A DNA stretch of 64,000 nucleotides from Candidatus Methylomirabilis sp. (GCF_028716865.1 NZ_JAQUOY010000008.1:22994-86993), one strand, 5' to 3'. Positions 29,258-38,298 are shown, counted from the first letter of the stretch. Numbers and translations are program-made. The notes: a model not told the origin generated them from the sequence alone.

Positions 29258-29878
29258 ATGGCCGGGGAGTTCGTCGTCACGGCTGCGGTGGAGGGAATCG
29301 TTGATGAAGCAGTGGTGCGCACACTACTCAACCATGTCGGCGTGACTCCCGGAGATGTCCACGGAAAGAACGGCAAGGCGCATTTGTGTCAGAGGATTCC
29401 AGGCTACAACAACGCGGCACGCCATGCGCCCTGGATCGTTCTCGTTGATCTTGACCGCGATGCCGACTGCGCACCACCATTGCGACGCGCTTGGCTGTCC
29501 CACCCCGCACCTTATATGTGCTTCCGCGTCGCGGTCCGGGCTGTGGAAGCATGGCTACTCGCGGATGGTGAGCGCATAGCCTCGTTTCTACGGGTGGCCA
29601 GGCAAAGGATTCCAACCGACCCGGAAGGCTTGGAGAATCCCAAAGAGACGATGGTCAACCTTGCGCTTCAATCGAGGCGACGGGACGTGCGAGAAGACAT
29701 GGTTCCTCGTCCCGGCAGCGGCAGGTCGGTAGGTCCCGCCTACTCGTCACGACTCATCGAGTTCGCTGCGAATTACTGGCGCCCGCAAGTCGCCGTCGAG
29801 CAATGTGACAGTTTGAGACGGGCTACCGAATGTTTGACGCGGCTCGCGCGAGAATGGTCATCACGGAAGAATGCATGA
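29258..29878 (+). CDS. DUF4276-like TOPRIM protein
   Basis: 206-residue protein. VEGIVDEAVVRTLL supplies the TOPRIM glutamate (~11) and IVLVDLDRDADC the D-x-D (~64), with FRVAVRAVEAWLLAD typical of DUF4276/RloB-like proteins. ATG 29258 immediately follows the ATPase stop. The pair would form an ATPase-gated nuclease in which the ATPase controls TOPRIM cleavage of nucleic acid. It overlaps the methyltransferase gene by four bases. Confidence 0.78.
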   Translation: MAGEFVVTAAVEGIVDEAVVRTLLNHVGVTPGDVHGKNGKAHLCQRIPGYNNAARHAPWIVLVDLDRDADCAPPLRRAWLSHPAPYMCFRVAVRAVEAWLLADGERIASFLRVARQRIPTDPEGLENPKETMVNLALQSRRRDVREDMVPRPGSGRSVGPAYSSRLIEFAANYWRPQVAVEQCDSLRRATECLTRLAREWSSRKNA

Positions 29879-32841
29879 CCGAATTTTGCCCGCGCCTGAT
29901 TGAGGTAGCGCTGCCGATTCGGGAGATCTCCGCTGAGAGCGTGCGGGACAAGAACATTCACCATGCCCACATCAGCCACTTGCACATCTGGTGGGCTCGC
30001 CGGCCCTTGGCGGCTTCACGCGCGGTGGTGTTCGCCTCTCTGGTTCCCGATCCGGACGATCCCCAGTGCCAGGCGGACTTCCGGGCGGCCGTCGAGCGCC
30101 ATCTCAAAACGCATGTGCCCTCGGAACTGAAGCACTACCGGCGTGGCCGAGAAACCCGCCGGGACGAGGACCCTTACCGTCCCTACGACGGCATGCCGGA
30201 TACGCTGCGGAACCGGCTCCTGATGTTCATCGCCAAGTGGTCCCCGGAGTCCCTGGCGTTCGATGCCGGAAAGCGACAGAACGCTGCCCCGCCTAAGGAA
30301 CTCCTCGACGACCGCTCGCTGGTGAAGTGGGAGACCTCTGATCCCGAGAACAATCAGGGTCAGGAAGTTCTTCGGATTGCTCGTGACCTCGTGAGGATCG
30401 CCCATGGCGGGAGGACGCCAAGCGTTCTGGACCCCTTTGCCGGCGGCGGGGCGATTCCGTTGGAAGTAGGACGGCTCGGTTGCCGGGCCCTCGCCAATGA
30501 CTATAACCCCGTCGCGCATCTGATCTTGCGGGCCACGTGTGAGTTCCCGCAGAAGTACGGCAAGCCAGGCAAGAGGAAGGCACTGGTCGAGGAGTTCGGT
30601 AAGAAGGTCGAGCGAGAAATCGACGTGCCGAACGTCCTCGTACATGACTTGGAGACATGGGCGAACTGGGTTCTGGAGAGCACGCGGCGGAAGATCGAGC
30701 ATCTGTACCCTGCTGGCAAGGACGGCCGCCCCGCCCTTGCCTACCTATGGGCGAGGACGGCTCCCTGCTCCAATCCTTCGTGTCAGGGCCAGATCCCGTT
30801 GATGCGTAGTCTTGTCGTGTGCAGCAAGGGCAGCAAAACCGCGCTCACGATGAACGTGGACAAGGCGCGAAAGGAGGTCTGCTTCGGCGTCGCCAAGGGT
30901 AAGGCCATCAAGCGGACGGAGGGAACGAAGCGGGAACGGGGCCCTGCGATCTGCCCGTTCTGCGAGCAGCCGACCTCTGAAGGGGAGATTCGCGCGGCGG
31001 GCCGGGCTGGCAGAATGGGCGAACAGATGATGGCTGTAGTTGTCCAGGGAAAGGGCGAGAAGCACTATCGGGCGGTCGAGGACGCCGACCTCCGTGCGGT
31101 GATCACGGCGCAGACAATTCAGACGGCTGGCCCCGGGGAGTACGTAATCCCTGAGATCACGGGGCCGAACGCCTCGGCCGATGCCGGCGGGCACGCAAGC
31201 ATTCGAGTGCAGCTCTACGGCTTTACCCGCTGGGGTCAGCTCTTCAGCCATCGCCAGCTCGTGGTCTTGGACCACTTGGTGAAGGGCCTTCATCAGGCCG
31301 TTGCGGAGATGGAGCGGACGATTCCAGACCTCGAGTATCGGCGTGCGGTTGCCACATACTTAGCTCTTTGGATCGACCGCATTGCCGCGTTCGGAAACAC
31401 GTTTACGCGCTGGCGTGCAAGCCACGAGAAGAGTGAGACGCCATTCAGCGGTCAGTCGATCCCGATGATGTGGGACTACCCGGAGGTAAACCCGTTTGCT
31501 GACTCTTCCGGTACCGCCTCGACACAGCTCGCGTATATGCTCAGGGTTGTCTCCCATGAGCAGACGCACGATTTCGTGCCCACCCCTCGCGTTATCTTAG
31601 GGTCAGCGGCGAAGATGGGCGCTGTCGAGTCCTTGTCGTCCGACTGCGTTGTTACCGATCCTCCCTACGGAAACTCGATCGCGTACGCTGATCTTGCTGA
31701 CTTCTTCTACGTGTGGTTGAAGCGCAGCCTCGGCGATCTATGGCCAGACCTGTTCCGTACACCCCAGACGCCGAAGGACGAAGAGACGACGAGCCACAAG
31801 CACCGCCACAATGGTTCTCAAGAACGCGCCAACGTGTTCTACCGACGTCTCCTCACGGAGAGCTTCAGGGAAAGCAAGCGGGCGGCCAAGGATCCGAAAC
31901 TCGTCACGATCATGTTCGCGCACCAGTCCACGGATGCCTGGACTGCTTTGCTGTCCGCACTCTTTGACGCAGGGCTCTCGCCTGATGCGACGTGGCCGAT
32001 TGCGACGGAGATGCTCAACACTGCTCTCGCTTTGGGCACCGCGTCGTTGGAGACATCGGTGACCGTTGCCTGCCGCCCGCGGGTTGTTGGGAGCGCAATT
32101 GCCTTCAAACAGGTTCGGGTGGAGATCGAAGATGTCGTGAAGCGCTCCGTGAAACGGTTCTGGTCTTACGGCTTTCGGGGCGCTGACCTTATCGTCGCCT
32201 GCTACGGCCCCGCAGTCGGTGTCTTCGGAAAGTACGAGCGGGTGGAGAAGGCCGACGGTACGCCCGTAGGGATTCCCGAACTTCTGGAGCTTGCTAAGCA
32301 GGCGGCACGAGATGCCATCGCGGGTGAGTTCCGTGGCGATAATCTCTCCACGCTCTACTACGTCTGGGCCAATCTTTACGGCGCGGCGGAGCAAGCGTGG
32401 GATGACGCCAGGCTGGTCGTACAGATTGGGGGAGAAGAAGATAACGCCATGGAGATCGCCCGCGGGCACGGGATCTTTGTGGTGGATGGTTCCCGGTGCC
32501 GACTTGCCCTTCTCGAAGACCGTGCCAGCCGCCGAGGGCTGGGCATCGATCAGAACCCGCCCCATATCGATGCGCTCCATCGGAGCATGTTCTTCTGGAA
32601 GGAAGAAAAGCGCGGGGAGCTGGTCGATTATCTCGCCGAGCGTGACCTCTTGGAGGACGGCCCGTTCTGGAAACTGGCACAGGCGCTCTTCGAGGTCCTC
32701 CCCCGCGATTTGGAGGACTGGAAACTGGTCAACGCCCTGCTCGGTGAGCGCCAGACACTGCGAGCTGAGGGCAAGCGTACGGCGTTCAGAAACGCGCAAC
32801 GGGATCTGTCCTTCGACGAAGGAGGTGAAGAACGATCATGA
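29875..32841 (+). CDS. DUF1156 adenine-specific DNA methyltransferase
   Basis: 988 residues. The N-terminal DUF1156 segment (LIEVALPIREISAESVRDKN, HIWWARRPLAASRA) precedes the SAM motif VLDPFAGGGAIPLEVGRLG (~185). The catalytic motif VVTDPPYGNS is much later (~595), and the gap holds zinc-ribbon-like cysteines (CSNPSC ~297, CPFCEQP ~360). DPPY marks N6-adenine or N4-cytosine amino methylation, probably adenine. ATG 29875 overlaps the TOPRIM gene stop and aligns with the chimeric copy at 27848. DUF1156 proteins paired with DUF499 ATPases recur beside defence genes, where methylation presumably marks self DNA. Confidence 0.92.
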   Translation: MTEFCPRLIEVALPIREISAESVRDKNIHHAHISHLHIWWARRPLAASRAVVFASLVPDPDDPQCQADFRAAVERHLKTHVPSELKHYRRGRETRRDEDPYRPYDGMPDTLRNRLLMFIAKWSPESLAFDAGKRQNAAPPKELLDDRSLVKWETSDPENNQGQEVLRIARDLVRIAHGGRTPSVLDPFAGGGAIPLEVGRLGCRALANDYNPVAHLILRATCEFPQKYGKPGKRKALVEEFGKKVEREIDVPNVLVHDLETWANWVLESTRRKIEHLYPAGKDGRPALAYLWARTAPCSNPSCQGQIPLMRSLVVCSKGSKTALTMNVDKARKEVCFGVAKGKAIKRTEGTKRERGPAICPFCEQPTSEGEIRAAGRAGRMGEQMMAVVVQGKGEKHYRAVEDADLRAVITAQTIQTAGPGEYVIPEITGPNASADAGGHASIRVQLYGFTRWGQLFSHRQLVVLDHLVKGLHQAVAEMERTIPDLEYRRAVATYLALWIDRIAAFGNTFTRWRASHEKSETPFSGQSIPMMWDYPEVNPFADSSGTASTQLAYMLRVVSHEQTHDFVPTPRVILGSAAKMGAVESLSSDCVVTDPPYGNSIAYADLADFFYVWLKRSLGDLWPDLFRTPQTPKDEETTSHKHRHNGSQERANVFYRRLLTESFRESKRAAKDPKLVTIMFAHQSTDAWTALLSALFDAGLSPDATWPIATEMLNTALALGTASLETSVTVACRPRVVGSAIAFKQVRVEIEDVVKRSVKRFWSYGFRGADLIVACYGPAVGVFGKYERVEKADGTPVGIPELLELAKQAARDAIAGEFRGDNLSTLYYVWANLYGAAEQAWDDARLVVQIGGEEDNAMEIARGHGIFVVDGSRCRLALLEDRASRRGLGIDQNPPHIDALHRSMFFWKEEKRGELVDYLAERDLLEDGPFWKLAQALFEVLPRDLEDWKLVNALLGERQTLRAEGKRTAFRNAQRDLSFDEGGEERS

Positions 32842-35690
32842 GCGAAAACCTGAAACCCTGGTACGCCGTTGCGACACCTCACGAGGACATCCGCGAAGGA
32901 CGTCTCGCAGAGGCCGTCTTCGCCGCGAACGTCTGGGCGGTCGTCCAGGGCACCGCGCCGGAGGTTTACCTTGACCCCGAGGAGTTCTTCCGCAAAACGT
33001 ATCTGACGACCGGACTGTCCACCGTCCTGAATCGGGTCGCGGGGGCGCTGCGACGCGGCGGGGAGACCGGAGACCGCATTATCAGTCTGCAGACTGCCTT
33101 CGGCGGCGGCAAAACGCACACGCTCGTTGCCTTGTGGCATCTGGCGAAACATGCGGATCGGTTGAAGGCGTCACCTCACGCGGAGGGACTTCGGAAGGCC
33201 GTCGGCGGGCGACTGCCGGAGAAGGTGAAAGGCGTTGCCGTCTTTACGAACCAGACCTGCGATGCCACCCAGGGACGTAAGGCCCCAGAAGGCATTCACC
33301 TACGCACGTTGTGGGGAGAGTTGGCGTTCCAGCTTGGTGGAAAGGCTCTCTACGAACGTGTGCGGGCGAACGATGAGAGCCAGCGCGTGCCGCAGGGGCT
33401 CTTCTTCGAGGTTCTGCAGGCCGCTTCCCCGTGCCTGATCCTGCTCGACGAGTTGGCGGACTACTGCGTGGGGGCGGCGGCGGTACCGGTCGGCGATACA
33501 AGCCTGGCGGATCAGACCGTCTCCTTTATCCAGCAACTGACCGAGTCCGTGCAGCAAGTCCCGGGCGCGGTCGTGGTCGCCACGCTGCCGGCGAGCAAGT
33601 ACGAGGTCGCCCAGAGTGAGAAAGGACAGGAGGCCTTCGTAACGCTGGAGAAGCGCTTCCAGCGCCTCGGAGCCGACATCAAACCGGTCTCCGACGAGGA
33701 AATCTACGACGTCGTCCGCGCTCGTCTGTTCGAGTCCATCGCGCCAGACAGCGAGTCGGACTATCCGAAGAAGGTCGCCCAGGTCTATCAGGGGATGTAC
33801 GCGGCCCACGCCGGAGAGGTGCCCTCGGAGGTCGCGAGGAACACGTACCGCGAGCAGCTCCAGCGGGCTTATCCATTTCATCCGCTGCTCATCGATGCGC
33901 TGTATACCCGCTGGGGCAGCCATCCTGACTTTCAGCGAACGCGGGGCGTATTGCGACTGCTCGCGAGTATCGTCGGCGACCTCTGGAAGCGCCGCCAGGG
34001 GAATACCGAAACGCAGCACTTAATCCAGCCGTGTCATGTCCATTGGTCCGTCGATGCTCTGCAGGCGGCTCTGACACGCCTATGGGGGCCGCCGTACCAA
34101 TCCGTTGCCGCTGCAGATGTGATTGGGGAGCGGTCGAATGCCGGTATCTTCGATGAGGAGCGTGGCGGCGACTATCGGAGCGAGGCTATTGGGCAAGGGC
34201 TGGCATCCGCCATACTCCTTGGCTCCTTCGGCGGTCAGGGCGGTCGGAGCGGGTTTAGCTCCAAGGATCTGAAACTGGCGTGCTCCCGGCATGGTCTGAA
34301 CTGGAACTATGTCGATGGGGCCTTGCTGGAGTTGGAGAACCGCAGCTTCTACCTCCACACGACTTCGGCCGGAAGCCTGGGTAAACGCTATTGGTTCGGT
34401 ACGAAACCCGCACTCACCATGTTGGTGGTTCAGTACCGCCAGCAGATGGCCAAGGAGAACTTCGAGGAAGAGATCCTGGAAGACCTGCGGGCCGAGGCAC
34501 AGAAGGGCGCATTGGCTGGGGCCACATGGCGTGTGATCGTCAACCCAGCGAAGGATCTGCCGGAGCAGAAGTCGCTGACCCTTCTGATTTTACCGCCGTC
34601 GCTGGCCTGGGACGAGAACGGGGGTACCAAGGAGGCGATCCGTGAACATGTCAAGTCGATCAGTCTCCGGTGCGGAGCAAAGGATCGCATCTATCGTAAC
34701 ACCCTTCTCTTTCTGCTGGGAACTGTTCGGGGGCTCAATAAGCTGCGGCAAGTCCATCGAGAGTGGACAGCCCTGGATGGGGTACGGACGGACTACTGGG
34801 GACAGCTTGACGAAGAGCAACGCGAGGATCTCGGGAGGCGTCTGGACGCAGCACGGCGGGCTACCATGGAGGCGCTGGGTCCCGCGTACACGGTTGCTCT
34901 GCGAGTACGCGGACACGAGGTAGAGGCGTGTTCGCTTTCTGATGCGCGGCGTACCTTGCAGGAACACCTCGGCTATCTGTGGACGACGCTCGTCGAGGAT
35001 GAGGAATGGATTCTGCGAAGCGTCGGCTCGGTGACGTTGGAGAGTACGGGCCTGATCCCGAAGGAAGGCGGATTACGATTGAAGGATGCTGTTGAGGCCT
35101 TCCTGCGGTTTACCGACAAGCCGATGGTCGCGACTAGGGAAGCGGTGACGACCGGGCTCGCGCAAGCCTGCGCTGATGGACTGGTAGGCGTCGGTCGTGG
35201 TGGGAGCCTCTCGACGCTCCTCGCCCGGTACTGCAAGGAATCGGTCTCACTGGACCCGAGCGAGGATGGTCTCTGGATCATCCCGCCGTTTACACCGGAG
35301 CCGGCGAAGTATCCAGAGAGCGCAGAGGCTACAGGCGCCAGAGTCGGTACCGGAGAATCTGGTGCTATAGGAGGAATAAGCCCAGACGCGGCCAGCAGGG
35401 ACACCTCGGGAACGGCCATCGCGGCGAAGGGCGGGGTCAAGAGCACCGTTCGGCGGTTCGTTGTCCGCGGTAACGTTCCGATCGAAAACTGGGGGGAGCT
35501 CTTCCGATGCTTCGTCGGGCCTGCTGCGCGGATGAACCTCAAGAAGCTCCACTTGGGCGTGCAGTTCGAAATGGAGCTTCCTGAGGGAGGGACGTTGAGC
35601 GAGAACGATCCGGCATTGAAGGCGATGAAGGAAGCCGCACGGCAACTCGGACTTGCATTAGAAGTATTGGAGGCCGAATTTGATAGGTAG
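32838..35690 (+). CDS. DUF499 P-loop ATPase
   Basis: 950 residues starting at the ATGA overlap with the methyltransferase. The N-terminus (PWYAVATPHEDIREGRLAEA) and SLQTAFGGGKTHTLVALWH (Walker A ~87-95) with CLILLDELADY (Walker B ~201) are the DUF499 signature. The long C-terminal region is mostly helical; the last ~90 residues form a separate small domain after a low-complexity linker near 845-870. DUF499 ATPases are distant relatives of large ATPases in BREX/PGL-type systems. It is the last gene of the operon and is followed at once by a terminator. Confidence 0.9.
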   Translation: MSENLKPWYAVATPHEDIREGRLAEAVFAANVWAVVQGTAPEVYLDPEEFFRKTYLTTGLSTVLNRVAGALRRGGETGDRIISLQTAFGGGKTHTLVALWHLAKHADRLKASPHAEGLRKAVGGRLPEKVKGVAVFTNQTCDATQGRKAPEGIHLRTLWGELAFQLGGKALYERVRANDESQRVPQGLFFEVLQAASPCLILLDELADYCVGAAAVPVGDTSLADQTVSFIQQLTESVQQVPGAVVVATLPASKYEVAQSEKGQEAFVTLEKRFQRLGADIKPVSDEEIYDVVRARLFESIAPDSESDYPKKVAQVYQGMYAAHAGEVPSEVARNTYREQLQRAYPFHPLLIDALYTRWGSHPDFQRTRGVLRLLASIVGDLWKRRQGNTETQHLIQPCHVHWSVDALQAALTRLWGPPYQSVAAADVIGERSNAGIFDEERGGDYRSEAIGQGLASAILLGSFGGQGGRSGFSSKDLKLACSRHGLNWNYVDGALLELENRSFYLHTTSAGSLGKRYWFGTKPALTMLVVQYRQQMAKENFEEEILEDLRAEAQKGALAGATWRVIVNPAKDLPEQKSLTLLILPPSLAWDENGGTKEAIREHVKSISLRCGAKDRIYRNTLLFLLGTVRGLNKLRQVHREWTALDGVRTDYWGQLDEEQREDLGRRLDAARRATMEALGPAYTVALRVRGHEVEACSLSDARRTLQEHLGYLWTTLVEDEEWILRSVGSVTLESTGLIPKEGGLRLKDAVEAFLRFTDKPMVATREAVTTGLAQACADGLVGVGRGGSLSTLLARYCKESVSLDPSEDGLWIIPPFTPEPAKYPESAEATGARVGTGESGAIGGISPDAASRDTSGTAIAAKGGVKSTVRRFVVRGNVPIENWGELFRCFVGPAARMNLKKLHLGVQFEMELPEGGTLSENDPALKAMKEAARQLGLALEVLEAEFDR

Positions 35691-35710
35691 AGGGGCCATG
35701 AGGCCCCTTT
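35691..35710 (+). terminator. Rho-independent terminator after DUF499 gene
   Basis: AGGGGCC-ATG-AGGCCCCTTT directly after the stop codon: a seven-base stem with a short loop and a T tract. It closes the helicase-to-DUF499 transcript and marks the left limit of the element that follows. Confidence 0.75.
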
Positions 35711-35811
35711 CTACCCCGATTAGGCTACATAGAGCCGCAGAACGTGATATCATCGGGATTCCCTGTCGGTCTACCATGGTTCCGTCCCGGTCAGCAATGG
35801 CTTGACGGCGC

Positions 35812-36051
35812 TCACAATTCCTCAAGATACCGCTCATACTCGCCCCTAGTAAACCAATCGACCAACGGCTTCTCGCAGTGCTCTGGCAGCTCCCACTGAA
35901 TCGCGAGGGTGTACCCCTCGCCGCTCTTATCGGCCCTGGTGACCTCGCCGAGGGTATCCTTCGGTACGCCGGAGAACTCGACCAGGGTTTTGATCCGCCG
36001 ACCGACCTTGGCCAGCGCCGCGCTCTCATCAAACAATATCCGTTCAGACAT
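35812..36051 (-). CDS. Small hypothetical protein
   Basis: 79-residue acidic soluble protein (MSERILFDESAALAKVGRRI at the start, WFTRGEYERYLEEL at the end). ATG 36051 follows GGGAGGTTG. The C-terminal pattern resembles small phage or plasmid proteins of unknown role. It lies downstream of a hairpin and the RecB-like nuclease gene, both on the same strand. Confidence 0.6.
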   Translation of the reverse strand: MSERILFDESAALAKVGRRIKTLVEFSGVPKDTLGEVTRADKSGEGYTLAIQWELPEHCEKPLVDWFTRGEYERYLEEL

Positions 36052-36085
36052 AGCAACCTCCCTAAAACTCACGGGTTGTGGTGAA

Positions 36086-36117
36086 GGGACCGGCCCAGTA
36101 TCCACCAGACCGGTCCC
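36086..36117 (-). terminator. Hairpin after the RecB-like gene
   Basis: Perfect inverted repeat GGGACCGG...CCGGTCCC, 16-base loop, with a short CTTC rather than a long T tract. It lies 20 bases past the stop of the nuclease gene. Could be a weak terminator or a processing site. Confidence 0.5.
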
Positions 36118-36137
36118 GTTCGCAATAGGAGTTCAGG

Positions 36138-36953
36138 TCAGGTGATGTCAGCGGCGCATCGGCGGCGGAAGGGGCACTCGGGACACCGCCAGCTCCGCAC
36201 AGGGTAATAGGCTCCCGCCTCGATGGCATACAGCACGCGTCGGATCAGCGCCAGGGTCCAGGCCTCGTCCTCCTCGGCCTTGACGGCGTAGTAGCTCTCC
36301 ATATCGGGCGCCTTGGTCTTCAGCAGGACGTCGAACCGGATCAGGACGTTCTGCCCGTCCGTGGTGTAACCCAGGCGCCGGAGGGCATAGGCGTAAAGTG
36401 TTGACTGAAGGTGGTTGTCGGCCTGGTTCTCGGTGTAGCGACGTGCGGAGGTCTTCAGATCCGCGATGGTCATGGTTCCGTCGGCATCGCTCTCGATCAG
36501 GTCGAAGATCCCTGCGAGCTTCGTCTCGAGGATCTCGCCCGTGGCGGGATCGATCAGGTCCACCAGGAACGGCATCTCCACCGCCTCAATGGTCTGGGGA
36601 CGGGCCTTGGCGTGAAAGACCTCCAGGAGCCCGTCGCCCTTCTCCCGCATTGACCGCTCGCTCTCGCCATCCTTGTACAGGACCTCGATGTCTTTGGGGA
36701 TAGCCTCCTTGAACTCCGCATGAAAACAAGCCTTCAGGACCCCGACAATGAGCGGCTCCCCGAACTGCTTCAGGTGCCGGTAGTAGTGGGCGACGGCAGC
36801 ATGGATCGCCCGGCCAAAGGCGAGCGAGGCGGGCAGGTGCTCCCAGGGTGCCCCCTGAACGTACTGGTAGTTGTACCTTTGGGGGCACCCCAGGAAGGTG
36901 TCAAGCTGGCTGTGGGAGGTGTGCAGATGGTTGCTGAACTCGTTGACGGTCAT
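36138..36953 (-). CDS. RecB/Cas4-like PD-(D/E)XK nuclease
   Basis: 271-residue nuclease-fold protein. SQLDTFLGCPQRYNYQYV at the N-terminus, GRAIHAAVAHYY, the active-site segment LAGIFDLIESDADGTMTIAD followed by LKTSA (D-x-n-D-x-K), and QSTLYAYALRR (QxxxY) are the RecB-family motifs. Cys near residue 20 together with CPECPFRRRC at the C-terminus could hold an iron-sulphur cluster, as in AddB and Cas4. It is followed on the same strand order by a Rad52-like annealing gene upstream, the usual exonuclease-annealase partnership of mobile elements. Confidence 0.85.
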   Translation of the reverse strand: MTVNEFSNHLHTSHSQLDTFLGCPQRYNYQYVQGAPWEHLPASLAFGRAIHAAVAHYYRHLKQFGEPLIVGVLKACFHAEFKEAIPKDIEVLYKDGESERSMREKGDGLLEVFHAKARPQTIEAVEMPFLVDLIDPATGEILETKLAGIFDLIESDADGTMTIADLKTSARRYTENQADNHLQSTLYAYALRRLGYTTDGQNVLIRFDVLLKTKAPDMESYYAVKAEEDEAWTLALIRRVLYAIEAGAYYPVRSWRCPECPFRRRCAADIT

Positions 36954-37048
36954 GGGTGATCCCTCCTGTTCTGAAGTGAAGGGTGAGGAGTAAGGGTTAA
37001 GCGCTTTTCCTTCTGGTCCCCCTGCTCCTCACCCCGGTGGCCTGATGG

Positions 37049-37729
37049 TTATGCAGGCGACTGCAGATGCTGGATGAAGTCGGCGGCGCTTTGGTAGGTC
37101 AGGTACGGGACCTGAACGCCATACCGGTTGAGCGAATCCTGGTTCAGCTCGATCGGGGAGAGCCCGCGCCGTTTGGCGGTAGTCAGGATCGCGCTGTGCT
37201 GGGCATTGGTCAGGCGGCCATTGGTGTTCGATCCTTCTGGCTGGTCGGACTGACCGTTCGTGGGCTCAGGTTTTTTGGTTCCAGCGTCCCGGCTCGTACG
37301 GCGAGCGGTCGTCCCCTGCGATTGGCCGGCGCCGTTCTCTCGCCCGGCCAACCGAGCCGAGCGCTCCCCGTAGAGGTGAAGACCTACGCCCAGGAACGTG
37401 GCGCACTTCTTGAGGGCATCGGTCGCCGCCGCCTTCAGGTCGTCGCCGATGGAGATGATCGACTTGCTGTCACGGTCACGGGTGATCTGAGTACTGCCGA
37501 ACTGCATCTTGACCACTCCCTCCGCGGACAGCTTCCCCAGAACCAGGATCTCATCCTTCTCCTCGACGATCTGGTGATCGAGGACCTCAAAGGACCAGGC
37601 GCCCTCGAAGGCATCGTTCAGGCGCTGGATGATGGAGTGGCCCTCCACGTAGTCCAGCATGCCGTTCCTGCCCTTGCGCTGCTTGATCTGGGCAGGTTCA
37701 AAGGGTTTCTGCAAAAGTTCGCGATTCAT
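37049..37729 (-). CDS. Rad52/22-family single-strand annealing protein
   Basis: 226-residue protein. MLDYVEGHSIIQRLNDAF, WSFEVLDHQIVEEKDEIL and the closing DDLKAAATDALKKCATFLGV are the hallmark of the Rad52/22 (DdrA-like) annealing domain, residues ~20-125. The C-terminal ~100 residues contain a Gln/Thr/Arg-rich linker and a small helical tail. Annealases pair complementary single strands, usually after an exonuclease resects ends, here plausibly the neighbouring RecB-like protein. AAAGGAGCTCACG precedes the ATG. Confidence 0.85.
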   Translation of the reverse strand: MNRELLQKPFEPAQIKQRKGRNGMLDYVEGHSIIQRLNDAFEGAWSFEVLDHQIVEEKDEILVLGKLSAEGVVKMQFGSTQITRDRDSKSIISIGDDLKAAATDALKKCATFLGVGLHLYGERSARLAGRENGAGQSQGTTARRTSRDAGTKKPEPTNGQSDQPEGSNTNGRLTNAQHSAILTTAKRRGLSPIELNQDSLNRYGVQVPYLTYQSAADFIQHLQSPA

Positions 37730-37758
37730 CGTGAGCTCCTTTCTTAACCAATCAGCGT

Positions 37759-37956
37759 TCAGCTATCAGTTTCTGAATCCGGATCCGGAACCTTGACGCT
37801 CGCGAGCCATCGAGTAGCCGGGGTCTCGAAGGAGATCCAGATCAGTACCGTGTCCCAGTACTCGACGGCTCCGCAAGGTTCAACATTGTCGGTGGAATTC
37901 TCCCTGCCAGTCGCCTGCGCGACGCAGACAGGGTCCGCCAAGCTCTCTTCGATCAT
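37759..37956 (-). CDS. Small hypothetical protein
   Basis: 65-residue acidic protein without a recognised domain (central EYWDTVLIWISFETPATRWL). Its ATG overlaps the stop of the preceding 51-residue frame (ATGA), so the two are probably coupled. Confidence 0.5.
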   Translation of the reverse strand: MIEESLADPVCVAQATGRENSTDNVEPCGAVEYWDTVLIWISFETPATRWLASVKVPDPDSETDS

Positions 37957-38108
37957 GTTCTCCCTCCTTCTTGCTCGCGTTCGGCATCAAGGGCATGGGC
38001 AAGCCGCCTCTCCATCTCGCGGCTGCGGGCGAGGTCGAGCGCCTCGTCCAACGGCATGGCCTCAAGTTGATCGAGCCACTCGTCATACCCCTCGTAATCA
38101 CCCGGCAT
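37953..38108 (-). CDS. Small hypothetical protein (51 aa)
   Basis: 51-residue, highly charged helical protein (YDEWLDQLEAMPLDEALDLA, EMERRLAHALDAEREQ). GGGAGGTGAGAGCG precedes the ATG. It overlaps the gene before it by 11 bases and the gene after it by four, giving a chain of three tiny coupled genes. It has no recognised family. Confidence 0.55.
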   Translation of the reverse strand: MPGDYEGYDEWLDQLEAMPLDEALDLARSREMERRLAHALDAEREQEGGRT

Positions 38109-38298
38109 CGCTCTCACCTCCCTTCACCGTCCCAGCGCCGTTATGACCGGCCTGGGGCTGCTCGCCATCAACGCTTGCCAATGCCTCCTGCAGGATCTCG
38201 CTCACGAGGCGCGTCATGGGAACGCGCCTGGCCTTGGCCAGTCGGTACAGGGGCGGGATGAGCGCCTCATCGATCCGTGGGCTGTACATGACCATCAC
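38098..38298 (-). CDS. Ribbon-helix-helix-like small regulator
   Basis: 66 residues: YSPRIDEALIPPLYRLAKAR followed by PMTRLVSEILQEAL, which fits a CopG-type ribbon-helix-helix DNA-binding fold. AAAGGAGGTGATGGTC precedes the ATG, inside the first copy of the ~37-bp repeated upstream motif. Likely an element-encoded regulator. Confidence 0.6.
   Translation of the reverse strand: MMVMYSPRIDEALIPPLYRLAKARRVPMTRLVSEILQEALASVDGEQPQAGHNGAGTVKGGESDAG

Noticed and set aside
20852..35690. Assignment as a standard DISARM or BREX locus
   Set aside because: An SNF2 helicase, methyltransferase and large ATPase are present, but no DrmA/DrmB, PglZ or BrxL-like protein was recognised.
36138..36953. Cas4 of a CRISPR system
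   Set aside because: The cysteine layout allows an iron-sulphur cluster, but there are no other cas genes or arrays, and the Rad52-like neighbour fits a recombination nuclease better.
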